Position numbers and translations under genes: made by a program
In this document: positions 35,337 through 44,936 of the stretch, in pieces
Numbering within the stretch: position 1 is the stretch's first letter
Layout: each line of letters starts with the position of its first letter
The notes under the pieces: generated by a model
The model's database searches: none
What the model saw: the letters and a program-made list of their open reading frames with translations, nothing else
What the model was told of the DNA's origin: nothing
Source: Colwellia sp. M166
Lineage (GTDB): Bacteria; Pseudomonadota; Gammaproteobacteria; Enterobacterales; Alteromonadaceae
Length of the DNA stretch: 64,000 nt
Reading direction: 5' to 3'
Assembly (NCBI RefSeq): GCF_024585285.1
Contig: NZ_CP040755.1
Span: 2,108,001 to 2,172,000 of the forward strand

Positions 35337-36377
35337 ATGTATGAAAATTACTATGGTTTTAAAGAAAGACCGTTTCAATTGAGTCCAGATCCAAGGTTCT
35401 TTTTTGCCTCAAGCCATCACCAAAGAGCGCTGTCATACCTCCAGTACGGTTTAGATCAAGGTGAAGGTTTTATTGTGGTGACGGGCCCTGTAGGCACCGG
35501 AAAGACCACTATCGCTCGCAATTTATTAAATAATCTCGGTGACACAAGTATTGTTGCAGCACAGCTGGTGACAACTAAACTCAATCCACAAGAATTACTT
35601 GAGTTAGTGGTCTCAGAGTTTAACATTACTGTTGTCGGTGATAGCAAAGCAGATCTGTTACAAGCTATTGAAAAATTTTTGATTCAATTACATCAACAGG
35701 GCAAGCGAGCTTTATTAATTGTCGATGAAGCACAAAACTTACCCAGTGAAACGGTTGAAGAGTTACGCATGCTGTCTAACTTCCAGTTAGACAATAAACC
35801 TTTAATTCAAAGTTTTCTGCTTGGCCAAGAAGAATTAAAAGCCATTATTCAAGCGCCAAATATGGAGCAATTTCGTCAACGTATTATCGCTTCAGCACAC
35901 TTAAAGCCCTTGTCCAAAGAAGAAGTTAAAGAATATATTAATCATAGATTACATCAAGCGGGTTGTAATAAGGACGCGCTATTTTCAGATGCCGCATTTG
36001 ACCTTATTCATGATAAGACACTTGGTGTACCACGTAAAATCAATATTTTTGTCGATAGGTTACTTTTATTTGGCTTTCTAGAGGAGCTTGAAAGTATCAA
36101 TGCTGAAGCGATCAATGAGGTGGCACAGGAAATGGAAGTTGAGCTAACCGGCTCACTTAATGCCACTGATCTCGCCAGTAACGAACCTCATCAAGTAGTA
36201 GTCAATTCTGCAGAAAAAGTTGAAAACATTAAAGAAATATTGCGAGAAGTCGAAGATATTTTAGAAAGTAACATCAAACAAAAAATCAAAATGGCCCGCT
36301 ATGTCGATAAAATGCTCAAACATAAGAGCCGTATTTATACTGATACTGACGCTACCGAGACAACAAAAGAAGAATAA
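35337..36377 (+). CDS. XrtA-associated ATPase (ExeA-like AAA)
   Basis: A 346-residue AAA ATPase. It starts YYGFKERPFQLSPDPRFFF, the signature of the ExeA/TIGR03015 family; Walker A is GPVGTGKTT (50-58) and Walker B LLIVDEAQ (126-133), with sensor-type RIIASAHLKPL near 180. After about residue 270 there is a helical acidic tail of unknown role. In exosortase A loci this ATPase is always linked to the export genes and probably energises or organises assembly at the inner membrane. It is the last gene of the export operon; a hairpin terminator follows. Confidence 0.92.
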   Translation: MYENYYGFKERPFQLSPDPRFFFASSHHQRALSYLQYGLDQGEGFIVVTGPVGTGKTTIARNLLNNLGDTSIVAAQLVTTKLNPQELLELVVSEFNITVVGDSKADLLQAIEKFLIQLHQQGKRALLIVDEAQNLPSETVEELRMLSNFQLDNKPLIQSFLLGQEELKAIIQAPNMEQFRQRIIASAHLKPLSKEEVKEYINHRLHQAGCNKDALFSDAAFDLIHDKTLGVPRKINIFVDRLLLFGFLEELESINAEAINEVAQEMEVELTGSLNATDLASNEPHQVVVNSAEKVENIKEILREVEDILESNIKQKIKMARYVDKMLKHKSRIYTDTDATETTKEE

Positions 36378-36414
36378 TTACTCATACCCGAGCATGATAA
36401 ATACATATTGATAT

Positions 36415-36437
36415 AAAAGCCGCGTTAAGCGGCTTTT
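36415..36437. terminator. bidirectional rho-independent terminator
   Basis: A perfect 9-bp stem, AAAAGCCGC and GCGGCTTTT, with a five-base loop. A-rich and T-rich flanks on both sides allow it to end the export operon on the plus strand and prsR on the minus strand. Confidence 0.85.
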
Positions 36438-36471
36438 ATGCTTCAGGATTTAATTTAAAAAGCGCTTACAA

Positions 36472-37821
36472 CTAATCATTAATCGCTAGCTCATATTTCT
36501 CAATCAGAGAATACAGGGTCGGACGAGTAACACCTAACAGCTCTGACGTTTTAGACATATTGCCATCAGCTAAAGCATAAGCTTTTTGAATAGCGATTGA
36601 TTCAGCTTGTTCACGCACAACCCTTAAATTAAGTGATAATTCAAAGCTAGCATCTTGCTGATCAAAAAAGCCTAAATCTATTGCAGTAACCTGTGTCCCC
36701 GTCGTCATAATTACCGAGCTTTTGACTTTATTCTGCAATTCACGAATATTACCTGGCCATTTATGGCCTTTTATAGCGCTTAAGGCATCCACAGAGAAAC
36801 TTTTAACGTTACGCTTATACTCTTTAGCGTAATGTTGAAGAAAATACTGTGCAAGGATGATAACGTCCTCATCTCTATCTCGTAACGGTGGAATATTTAA
36901 GGTAATTTCACTGACCCGATAAAATAAGTCTTCTCGAAAGGTTTTATCTGCAACCATTTGCTCAAGGTTTTGATTGGTTGCGCAAACAACCCTTACATCA
37001 ACAGCAATTTCTTGGCGACCACCAAGGCGTTCGATACACTTTTCCTGTAAAAAGCGTAGTAATTTAGCTTGTAGGCTATATGGCATATCTCCTATTTCAT
37101 CAAGAAATAACGTTCCGCCTTCTGCACATTCTATTTTGCCTTTGGTCGTACGATGTGCACCGGTAAAAGCACCTTTCTCAAAGCCAAATAATTCACTTTC
37201 CAATAATGTTTCAGGAATAGACGCACAATTGATGGCAATAAACGGTTTATTTTTACGATCGCTGGCTAAATGTACCGCATTCGCGGTCACTTCTTTGCCT
37301 GTGCCACTCTCTCCTAACAGTAAAGCCGTTATTGCTGTTGGTGCAATACGCTTCACCATCATACGTAAGCGGTCAATACTTTCGCTGTTACCAATAATAC
37401 CAATATCGCTACCTGCAACAGCACGCATTTTACGATTTTCGTCTTCAATTGCCGCAACACTAAACGCTCGAGCAACAATGACATTGATCACTTCAGTGTC
37501 CACCGGCTTTTGATAGAAATCATATGCGCCAGCAGCAATAGCGGCTAGGGCATTCGTTCGATCGTCATTACCGGTAATAACGATAACTTTACTGTGTGGA
37601 GCAATAGTTAAAATTTCTTGTAGAGCCGCTAAGCCTTCTGAAGCATTGGCTTCATCAGGCGGTAAGCCCAAATCTAAAGTGATAACTTTTGGTTCATGGC
37701 GCCGCACTGCTGCAATAGCACTCTGGCGATCATCTGCTAGTACAACGTCGTAGTCCGATAAGCTCCATTTCAATTGTTTCTGGATACCTTTATCATCATC
37801 TACGATTAGCAACTTTTCCAT
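36472..37821 (-). CDS. prsR: PrsR: sigma-54-dependent response regulator of the PEP-CTERM system
   Basis: A 449-residue NtrC-type activator. The receiver domain has acidic pocket D8-D10, phosphoacceptor Asp50 (TLDLGLPP) and a KP pair near 105. The AAA domain has Walker A GESGTGKE (170-177), the sigma-54 contact loop GAFTGA (217-222) and DEIGD. The Fis-type helix-turn-helix lies at the end (MSKTSELLGVTRPTLYSLI). Matches TIGR02915. It would activate sigma-54 promoters of PEP-CTERM and exopolysaccharide genes on signal from PrsK, whose gene ends 13 bases upstream. Confidence 0.95.
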   Translation of the reverse strand: MEKLLIVDDDKGIQKQLKWSLSDYDVVLADDRQSAIAAVRRHEPKVITLDLGLPPDEANASEGLAALQEILTIAPHSKVIVITGNDDRTNALAAIAAGAYDFYQKPVDTEVINVIVARAFSVAAIEDENRKMRAVAGSDIGIIGNSESIDRLRMMVKRIAPTAITALLLGESGTGKEVTANAVHLASDRKNKPFIAINCASIPETLLESELFGFEKGAFTGAHRTTKGKIECAEGGTLFLDEIGDMPYSLQAKLLRFLQEKCIERLGGRQEIAVDVRVVCATNQNLEQMVADKTFREDLFYRVSEITLNIPPLRDRDEDVIILAQYFLQHYAKEYKRNVKSFSVDALSAIKGHKWPGNIRELQNKVKSSVIMTTGTQVTAIDLGFFDQQDASFELSLNLRVVREQAESIAIQKAYALADGNMSKTSELLGVTRPTLYSLIEKYELAIND

Positions 37822-37834
37822 TTTAATAAAATCC

Positions 37835-39892
37835 TTATAGTAAATCTTGACTACTTATGGAGCCAGTTAATCTTAATGGTAAATCAATAGTAAAAATTGT
37901 ACCTTGTTTAGGTCTACTCTCCACTTTAATAATACCGGCCATACTTTCGAAGAATTGTTTGGCTTCGAAGACACCAATGCCCATACCCGCATTACCTTTG
38001 GTGGTATCAAAAGGTCGAAATAAGCGCGAATTAATAAACTCTTCACTCATACCACAGCCATTATCTTCAATGATAATTCTAATTATGCGTTTCTTCTTAA
38101 TTAGTGACACTTTTACCCAACCATCGCTGGCTGTTGCTTCTTGCGCATTCTGTATCAAATGCTGTATCACCGACTGGAACGACTCACTATCAATAAAAGT
38201 TTCACAAAGATCCTGTTGTGTAACTTCAACCTTGGGTAGCCTTATATTACACTGCGATACTACTTTTGTAACGATTGTTGCTAAATTGACTTGGCTATGT
38301 GAAGACTGCTCAACTTGTTTTTTTCTCAGTTGCGATAAGACTTTTTCTAAGCGTTGCGTTGCCGACTCTACCGTTTCAAAAACATCATCAATAAATGCTG
38401 GGTTATTTCGGTGCTTTTCTGCATTAGCCGTAATAAGTGCTAATTGTGCTTGGACATTTTTTAGATCATGGACCAGAAATGCTGACATACGATTAAAGGC
38501 ATCAAACTGCTTTGACTCACTCAGCTTATCAGTGGCTTCATACAAAGAAATGAAATTACCTAACTGTTTAGATACGGCAAATAATAGATCTCTATCTTCC
38601 CAATTAAGTTGCCTAATTTTGTTCGCATCAGCCAATAAAAATAAACCATAAAAGGCTTTACCAATAAAAATAGGAACAATGATTTGAATATTTTTACTTC
38701 GACATAAAGCTATATCTAATAATAAGTTAGGATATATAAGAGGCGCATCTTCGTATTCATTAACATCAATAATCCAACCTTGCTGTTGACAAAACCTGCC
38801 AACCTCTAATAAATGCTCTTCAACATCCTCATCAATATCAAGTCCATCGCTATATTGCACTTGATAATGCTGATTCGAGACTTTTTTTATTATAGCGCCT
38901 TTTAAAGCATCAACTTTTGACATCATAATATGTGTTGCCATTTGATAATGGCTCTCACCACTTGATGTTTCAATTTTTTCAATAAGATTTAGCCATTCAT
39001 CTCGATATTCATATTTGTTCGCAAAAAAGTTTTTAGCAATGAAAACTTTAACTTTTCGACGTAAAGACTCAGTAATCAAAAGGGCAATTAATACAATGCT
39101 ACTGAGCATTAGAAAACCAATACTAACTAAACTGCCCCACTCGCCGCCGATATAATTAATCACATAACCCGCGAAAGCCATCAGTAATAAATAGCTGCCG
39201 GCGATCATCAACATGGAGCTATAAAACACCACATTACGGGAAACAAAAATACGTACTTCACCATTTTTTACTCGCCGTGTACTAATCAGTATTAATGGTG
39301 CAACAAATAATGCCAAATAACCACGGCTATACCAAAAATCAAAATCAATATTGCCCACCATAGTCGCTTGCGCATAGAGTACAAAATCAAAAATGGTGAC
39401 ACTGGCTAAGGCAATAACTAATGGCCAAATAGCCCAGCGTACTTGTAAATTTGCATTGCGATATAATTGCTCTAAGAGCACTAACATCCAAAGATTGAGC
39501 ACAATAAAGAGTAAAAATATATATTCATAAGCATAATCTAACCAGTAACTTGCCAGCCAGCACCCAGACATTAACAGTGACCAAACAGCAAGATATTGTC
39601 GAACATAGTAATTACTCACCAACGATCTTAAGTTACGATGCTCAGTATTAAATAATATAATTAACAAAGACCAACAGGCAAGCTCAATACCATCCGAGAG
39701 CATCGTCCACTGCAAGCTAAAGCCCAGCTTGATCTGTAGTGCAGAGACTAAGTTACTGCCCAGCGTTATTAAAGTGCAAAATAACACCCAGCGCGCTAGT
39801 AAGCTGTTATTGCGAGCCGCTATAATCAACAGGGAAAATAAAGCATATGCTGCACTTGCTAAAGAAAAACCAATTAAACCAATAAAATCCAT
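37835..39892 (-). CDS. prsK: PrsK: membrane histidine kinase of the PEP-CTERM system
   Basis: A 685-residue sensor kinase. About nine helices fill residues 1-280, a GAF-like domain covers about 310-455, the phosphoacceptor is His475 in FLVHDLKNV, and the ATPase domain has N-box QNAQEA (near 581), DNGCGM (610-615) and GMGIG (636-640). Matches TIGR02916. Unlike most two-component pairs the kinase gene is upstream of prsR with a 13-base gap, both transcribed from about 39.9 kb. The signal sensed is unknown. Confidence 0.94.
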   Translation of the reverse strand: MDFIGLIGFSLASAAYALFSLLIIAARNNSLLARWVLFCTLITLGSNLVSALQIKLGFSLQWTMLSDGIELACWSLLIILFNTEHRNLRSLVSNYYVRQYLAVWSLLMSGCWLASYWLDYAYEYIFLLFIVLNLWMLVLLEQLYRNANLQVRWAIWPLVIALASVTIFDFVLYAQATMVGNIDFDFWYSRGYLALFVAPLILISTRRVKNGEVRIFVSRNVVFYSSMLMIAGSYLLLMAFAGYVINYIGGEWGSLVSIGFLMLSSIVLIALLITESLRRKVKVFIAKNFFANKYEYRDEWLNLIEKIETSSGESHYQMATHIMMSKVDALKGAIIKKVSNQHYQVQYSDGLDIDEDVEEHLLEVGRFCQQQGWIIDVNEYEDAPLIYPNLLLDIALCRSKNIQIIVPIFIGKAFYGLFLLADANKIRQLNWEDRDLLFAVSKQLGNFISLYEATDKLSESKQFDAFNRMSAFLVHDLKNVQAQLALITANAEKHRNNPAFIDDVFETVESATQRLEKVLSQLRKKQVEQSSHSQVNLATIVTKVVSQCNIRLPKVEVTQQDLCETFIDSESFQSVIQHLIQNAQEATASDGWVKVSLIKKKRIIRIIIEDNGCGMSEEFINSRLFRPFDTTKGNAGMGIGVFEAKQFFESMAGIIKVESRPKQGTIFTIDLPLRLTGSISSQDLL

Positions 39893-39895
39893 AAT

Positions 39896-42800
39896 CTATA
39901 ATTCGCTACCTGTAGTTTTAGTAAATAACTCGGTCAATATTGGCACGATAATAAAGCTAGCGATGGCAGAGACACATAAACCTGAAATAATCACCACGCC
40001 TAATGGTTGCCATAAACTACCACCGAAGAGAGTTAATGGTAATAAACCACCTATAGTGGTTATTGTTGTTAATAATATTGGTGTAAAACGGGTTGAACTG
40101 GCTAACAATATTGCCGGTTTCTTAGCCATATTCTCAGCCAAGTTTTTATTGGTGGTATCGACGAGAATAATGGCGTTATTGACCACAATACCGAACAAAC
40201 TAATTAAACCTATAAATGCCATCATAGAAAATGACAAGCCGGTTATATACAAGCCTAGCACAGCACCAGTCATAGCAAATGGAATGGAGGTGAAGATAAC
40301 TAGCGGCTGAAGAAATGATTTGAATTGTAAAACCAAAATAGCGAAGATACCAATAGCGGTGATCAGCATAATTTGCGACAAACCAGCAAAAGATTCTTGC
40401 CGAGACTCCTCTTCACCACCTAAAAGGTAGTACATACTTGCAGGTAATTGATAATTGTCAAGATAGCTAACAACCTCAGTGGTTATTTGCTGAACAGAAT
40501 ACTCTTTAGCCGCATCAGCAGATACCCGAGCCATACGCAATTTTTGATAATGAAAAAAATCTGTTCGCCCTTTCTGCAGCTTTATTTCTACAAATTGCCC
40601 GATTGGGACATTTTCACCTTGTTGATTAACAATCGTTATATCAGAGAGTCCAGCCAAATCACTTTTTGGGCGGCGGACTAGAATCGGATAATTTTCACCA
40701 TTACTATCATTAAATTGACCAATAAAGGTTCCTGAAAGCGCGGTTTGAATACTGCTATCTAGCTGGTTGATGTCGATCCCTGAAAGTGCGGCTTTATCAT
40801 AGTCTATCGCTAACGCTAATTCGGTATTTGCAATCCCGATTGGGCTATCTAAATTAATAGCTCCCGGTATTGCCGCTATTTTAGCTGCTAAATCTGCAGC
40901 AACACGCTCAAGATCTGATAATGACTCACTAATTAATCGAACGGTAATTGGCTGATCGGTAACCGGGCCTTGCGTAAACTCTTTAACGGTAATCTTTGCT
41001 TGATGCCACGCTGAGAACTCTGTTCGCAATGCAGCTACCAACCTATTAACTTCTTTTTCATTATAAGCTTTTAATACCAACAGCAGCTGACCATAGCTTG
41101 CAACCCCACGTTTAGGTATTTCATTGTAGTAAATACGAGGGTTAGAATTACCAACGTTAAGGGCGATTTTTTCCACAAAAGGTTGAGTTTCAATAAAATC
41201 AGTCATCGAATGCATGACTTCATTAGTGTAATCCAATGAAGAATTAGCTGGGGTTTCAACATCGATCAGTAACATTGATTTCTCGGCTTTAGGAAATAAA
41301 CTAACACCGACTTGGCCAAAAAGTGATGCCATAGCAAATAAAGCAATAAAAGCACTTACTAGCATAAGTAACTTAGCTCTCATTAAACGACTTAACCAGG
41401 CAACATAGTATCGTTCAGCAAAACTATTAACATAAAATTGTAAGGTTTTAACTTTACTCTCTTTTCGACTAAAAAATTTACTTGCAAGTAATGGTGTCAG
41501 CGTTAATGCAATCAGTAAAGATGCCAAGAGCACTAACACAACCGTTACCGGCATAGAACGAACAAAATCCCCGGTATCGCTGGCCAACATCAGCATAGGT
41601 AAAAAAGCCAACATAGTGGTTACTGTGCCGCTAGTAATTGCCCAACCGACTTTGCTGGCTCCTAATGCTGAAGCACCTGCCAAGTTACTGGTTTTGTGCT
41701 TTTCTCGGTGAATGCTCTCGGTTACTACAATGGCATTATCAACCAATAAGCCCAACGCAATAATTAAACCAACAATAGACATTTGTTGCAAACCAAAGCC
41801 AGAAAAATCAAGCCAACCAATAGCAATTAAAAAGGATAATGGGATAGCGATAATGATGACAATCGCTTCTCGTAGCCCTAAAAATACTAATGACATTAAC
41901 CCGACTAGTATCAGACCTTGCCATAAATTATCAAAAAAACCATTCACCCGACTTTCAACACCATCAGACTGTTTAAAAAGCGTGGCTATTTTGATCGTAT
42001 CGGGCAAAGTCTGCTTGAATGCAGCAATCTCTTGCTCAATAGCCTCAGTGAGGGCAAATATATTAGTATGCTTTCGCTGTTCAGCGGTTAAAAATATTAC
42101 TGGTTTACCATCATAATAAGCCAAATAACTAGCTTCACGACTGGAAAACTCAACCCGTGCAATATCTTTCAAACGAATAACAGCATTGGCATTAGCAAAA
42201 ACCACCGTATCATTAAGTTCATCAATATGTTGAAAATTACCACTGGTTTTAACATTAAACCGGCGCGTGTTTGCATCAACAAAACCAGGAGTAATGTTTA
42301 TAGCTCGCTTTTGCAGCAAGTTATTAATAGTTGCTACACTGATACCATAATGCTTCAACATAGCTAGGTTTAAATCGACTGCAACGACTTGAGTAGGATA
42401 GCCCCAAATATCAGCTTTTTTCACCGTCTCAATAGCTTCTAAACGTTTCTCAAGTTGTTTGGCATGAAATTCCATTTTTTTATAATCAGTCGAGTCGCTC
42501 CAAAGCGCTAGCTGAATAATAGCGACACTGGTTGGCGTAGCCTTTAACACTAAAACATCTTGAACACCTGCTGGTAGTGTTGGTTTTACCGTTGATACGG
42601 CTTGTTTCACTTCGTTATAGGCAGTATTGGGATCGCTACCATATAAAAATGTTACTTCAATCCGAGCACCACCATTCTTAATTTGTGACTCAATTTTTTT
42701 GATGCCTTCGATATCGGCAAACTCTTCTTCAAGCGGATCAACAACTAAAGTTTCAATATCTGTCGGTGATGCACCTGGGTAGACAATTTCCAGTAAAGTG

Positions 42801-42931
42801 ATTGGAATATCAAATTGTGGATCTTCAGAACGAGGCATGTGAAAGTATGACACAATGCCCACGAGCACCAAAAGAAGAACAACAGTAAAGGTAAACTGAG
42901 CATTATTAATTGCCATACGAGGAAGAAACAT
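39896..42931 (-). CDS. RND-family efflux transporter permease
   Basis: A 1011-residue inner-membrane pump of the AcrB/hydrophobe-amphiphile type: N-terminal helix then FHMPRSEDPQFDIP, two large periplasmic loops and twelve helices. The proton-relay region is recognisable at LGLLVDNAIVVTE in the fourth helix; this Asp is conserved in the family. It forms a tripartite pump with the adaptor encoded just upstream (5 bases apart); no outer-membrane channel gene lies nearby. The substrate cannot be told. It ends 3 bases before the prsK start, so the pump could be read through into prsK. Confidence 0.93.
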   Translation of the reverse strand: MFLPRMAINNAQFTFTVVLLLVLVGIVSYFHMPRSEDPQFDIPITLLEIVYPGASPTDIETLVVDPLEEEFADIEGIKKIESQIKNGGARIEVTFLYGSDPNTAYNEVKQAVSTVKPTLPAGVQDVLVLKATPTSVAIIQLALWSDSTDYKKMEFHAKQLEKRLEAIETVKKADIWGYPTQVVAVDLNLAMLKHYGISVATINNLLQKRAINITPGFVDANTRRFNVKTSGNFQHIDELNDTVVFANANAVIRLKDIARVEFSSREASYLAYYDGKPVIFLTAEQRKHTNIFALTEAIEQEIAAFKQTLPDTIKIATLFKQSDGVESRVNGFFDNLWQGLILVGLMSLVFLGLREAIVIIIAIPLSFLIAIGWLDFSGFGLQQMSIVGLIIALGLLVDNAIVVTESIHREKHKTSNLAGASALGASKVGWAITSGTVTTMLAFLPMLMLASDTGDFVRSMPVTVVLVLLASLLIALTLTPLLASKFFSRKESKVKTLQFYVNSFAERYYVAWLSRLMRAKLLMLVSAFIALFAMASLFGQVGVSLFPKAEKSMLLIDVETPANSSLDYTNEVMHSMTDFIETQPFVEKIALNVGNSNPRIYYNEIPKRGVASYGQLLLVLKAYNEKEVNRLVAALRTEFSAWHQAKITVKEFTQGPVTDQPITVRLISESLSDLERVAADLAAKIAAIPGAINLDSPIGIANTELALAIDYDKAALSGIDINQLDSSIQTALSGTFIGQFNDSNGENYPILVRRPKSDLAGLSDITIVNQQGENVPIGQFVEIKLQKGRTDFFHYQKLRMARVSADAAKEYSVQQITTEVVSYLDNYQLPASMYYLLGGEEESRQESFAGLSQIMLITAIGIFAILVLQFKSFLQPLVIFTSIPFAMTGAVLGLYITGLSFSMMAFIGLISLFGIVVNNAIILVDTTNKNLAENMAKKPAILLASSTRFTPILLTTITTIGGLLPLTLFGGSLWQPLGVVIISGLCVSAIASFIIVPILTELFTKTTGSEL

Positions 42932-42936
42932 AATGA

Positions 42937-43929
42937 CTATGGCCTAGCCAAAGAATAATTTTGCCAACCTTTAGTAACGACTTTTAAAGCCTCATCATTG
43001 CGATTAGCTTGCAAGTAAACATAATCATTGTCCAGTTGAAGCACAGAAAAACGATATTGCTTAAAATCAGAGCTTTCTGGAGATTGAGCAATAACAATGG
43101 CTTTACCATCATCATCAACCGCAACTAGCGCAGCTATGGGCAGTCGATAAACAAACTTATCACTTTCAAATGCAATACTAACACCTGCAAGTTGCCCTGC
43201 TATCATTGCACTAGTGATGTTCATTTCCGGCAATAAGACTTCAATAGTAAATAAATTATCCCCACTATTGGCAAGCGCAGGAATTTTACTGACAGTACCA
43301 TCAACAATACCCATATGGCTTATCGACACCCTTACGTTTTGCCCTAAATAGACTTGACTAATCTCTTGCCCTGTTAAGGCAACTTTGACCACCCAGTCGA
43401 GCTTGGCAACTTTCAAAGCTTCTTGGCCAGGACTTTGTAATTCACCCAACTCAGTATTGCGAGCTAGCACAACACCGGAAAAAGGTGCATAAATTTGTGC
43501 TTTTTCTAAATTATAATAAGCCACTTGATAAGCCGCGCGAATAGTTTCGACCTGTGTAATTGCCGTATCCATATCACGTTCAGAGGCCAATTTTTCATCT
43601 AATAAACCACTAATTCGCTTTACATCTCTTTTGGCTTGCGTTAATTGCGCATAATATGAGTTTTTATTTTCTTTTAATTCCGTAACATCAAGTGCAGCGA
43701 GCAATTGCCCTTGATCGAAGGCCTCTCCCTCATCGACGCTAAGGAGTGCTAAGTAGCCCGCACTTTTAAATGACAAGCTTAATGTCCTTTTATAATCTAA
43801 CTTACCCGTTCTCTGTATGGTGTTAGTATAAAGCTCAGCACTGATCATTTCGGTGTCAAATGATTGAGCTATTAACGGTTTTGTCAATGAGATAAGTAGT
43901 AAAGTAAGTACAATAAGGAATAATTTCAT
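42937..43929 (-). CDS. RND efflux periplasmic adaptor (membrane fusion protein)
   Basis: A 330-residue membrane fusion protein with a signal peptide (residues 1-21, cut near LIA-QS). The lipoyl half-motifs LLSVDEGEAFDQGQLLAALD and IYAPFSGVVLARNTELGE flank a helical hairpin, then beta-barrel and membrane-proximal domains follow. It links the pump at 39896-42931 to an outer-membrane channel. First gene of the two-gene unit. Confidence 0.92.
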   Translation of the reverse strand: MKLFLIVLTLLLISLTKPLIAQSFDTEMISAELYTNTIQRTGKLDYKRTLSLSFKSAGYLALLSVDEGEAFDQGQLLAALDVTELKENKNSYYAQLTQAKRDVKRISGLLDEKLASERDMDTAITQVETIRAAYQVAYYNLEKAQIYAPFSGVVLARNTELGELQSPGQEALKVAKLDWVVKVALTGQEISQVYLGQNVRVSISHMGIVDGTVSKIPALANSGDNLFTIEVLLPEMNITSAMIAGQLAGVSIAFESDKFVYRLPIAALVAVDDDGKAIVIAQSPESSDFKQYRFSVLQLDNDYVYLQANRNDEALKVVTKGWQNYSLARP

Positions 43930-44160
43930 AGCCGAGTGTTTGCTTATAGGATATTGAGATAAATGATATTCTAGCCTTTACTTTAGGCATCTTCACAACG
44001 AAAGTACATCTTTTTCAATGCTAGGATCTGCAATAAATATATAAATGCAACACAATAAAAAGTACAACAAGCACTCAACTCAATATCAATCATCGCTAAA
44101 TTGTTAATCTCATGAAATTAATAACATTTGAGAGGCTAGTCAATAAATCCATATTCTTGC

Positions 44161-44215
44161 TAGACATAAACAACGATACTCTATACTATTTGCCGCGCTT
44201 AAATCATTTCATTAT
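44161..44215 (+). promoter_or_regulatory. probable tRNA-Arg promoter
   Basis: A -10-like TATACT at 44182-44187 is followed by a GC-rich discriminator (GCCGCGC) typical of stringently controlled stable-RNA promoters. A -35 such as TTGCTA or TAGACA lies upstream at imperfect spacing. Confidence 0.45.
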
Positions 44216-44292
<77 letters not shown>

Positions 44293-44406
44293 CATTCCCT
44301 TATTAATACAACACGAAAATTCCCACTATTTTATCTATAGGGCAGTCTAGCTAATAGCGAGCGAATTCCATACAATATTAATACTCAACGTATTTTGGAA
44401 GACATA

Positions 44407-44817
44407 ATGAAAGCAGAAATAAAGTGGATCGGTGATGAATTATTTATGGCGACATCTGAAAGTGGCCATACGCTAGTGTTAGATGCAAATGCCGGAGCCT
44501 TAGCCCCGAGTCCATTGGAAAATGTGCTATTATCTTTAGGTGCATGCTCATCAGTTGATGTCGTCAGTATATTAAAAAAAGCACGCCAAGAGATTCAAGG
44601 CTGCAAAGTAGAGATCACAGCTAAGCGCGTCGATACAGTGCCTAAATTATTTTCTGATATTCATTTACACTTCATTATTGAGGGCAACAATATCAGTGAA
44701 AAACATGTTGAGCGAGCGGTAAGTTTATCTGCTGATAAATATTGCTCTGTGGCCTTGATGCTTAATAAATCGGTCAAAATAACCCATGATTTTGAGATTA
44801 AAGTTTTGCAACGATAA
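44407..44817 (+). CDS. OsmC-family protein, YhfA type
   Basis: A 136-residue OsmC/Ohr-family protein. The two family cysteines are present: LGACSSVDVVSIL and DKYCSVALML. The family reduces organic hydroperoxides; the YhfA branch has no firm function. ATG 44407 with GGAAG just upstream is preferred to a TTG four codons earlier. It lies next to prkB, as yhfA does in Escherichia coli, which supports the subtype. Confidence 0.88.
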   Translation: MKAEIKWIGDELFMATSESGHTLVLDANAGALAPSPLENVLLSLGACSSVDVVSILKKARQEIQGCKVEITAKRVDTVPKLFSDIHLHFIIEGNNISEKHVERAVSLSADKYCSVALMLNKSVKITHDFEIKVLQR

Positions 44818-44860
44818 CCTTTAGCTGTCGGCAGCTAAAACACTTATCAGGCCAGATTGA

Positions 44861-44928
44861 CCTTGCTAGCTATCTCTCCTAATGTTTATCAAATATTCGC
44901 AACATTCAGTGAGATAGCTCCCCCAAGG
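44861..44928. repeat. long imperfect inverted repeat between yhfA-type gene and prkB
   Basis: Nested arms can pair: CCTTG with CAAGG, AGCTATCTC with GAGATAGCT and AATGTT with AACATT, giving a 68-base interrupted hairpin in the convergent gap. A simpler hairpin, TTTAGCTG with CAGCTAAA, lies just before at 44820-44839. They may serve as terminators or be a small repeat element. Confidence 0.6.
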
Positions 44929-44936
44929 TGATAAAT

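Noticed and set aside
44395..44406. TTG start four codons upstream for the OsmC-family gene
   Set aside because: The GGAAG at 44397-44401 overlaps that start and is correctly spaced for the ATG at 44407.
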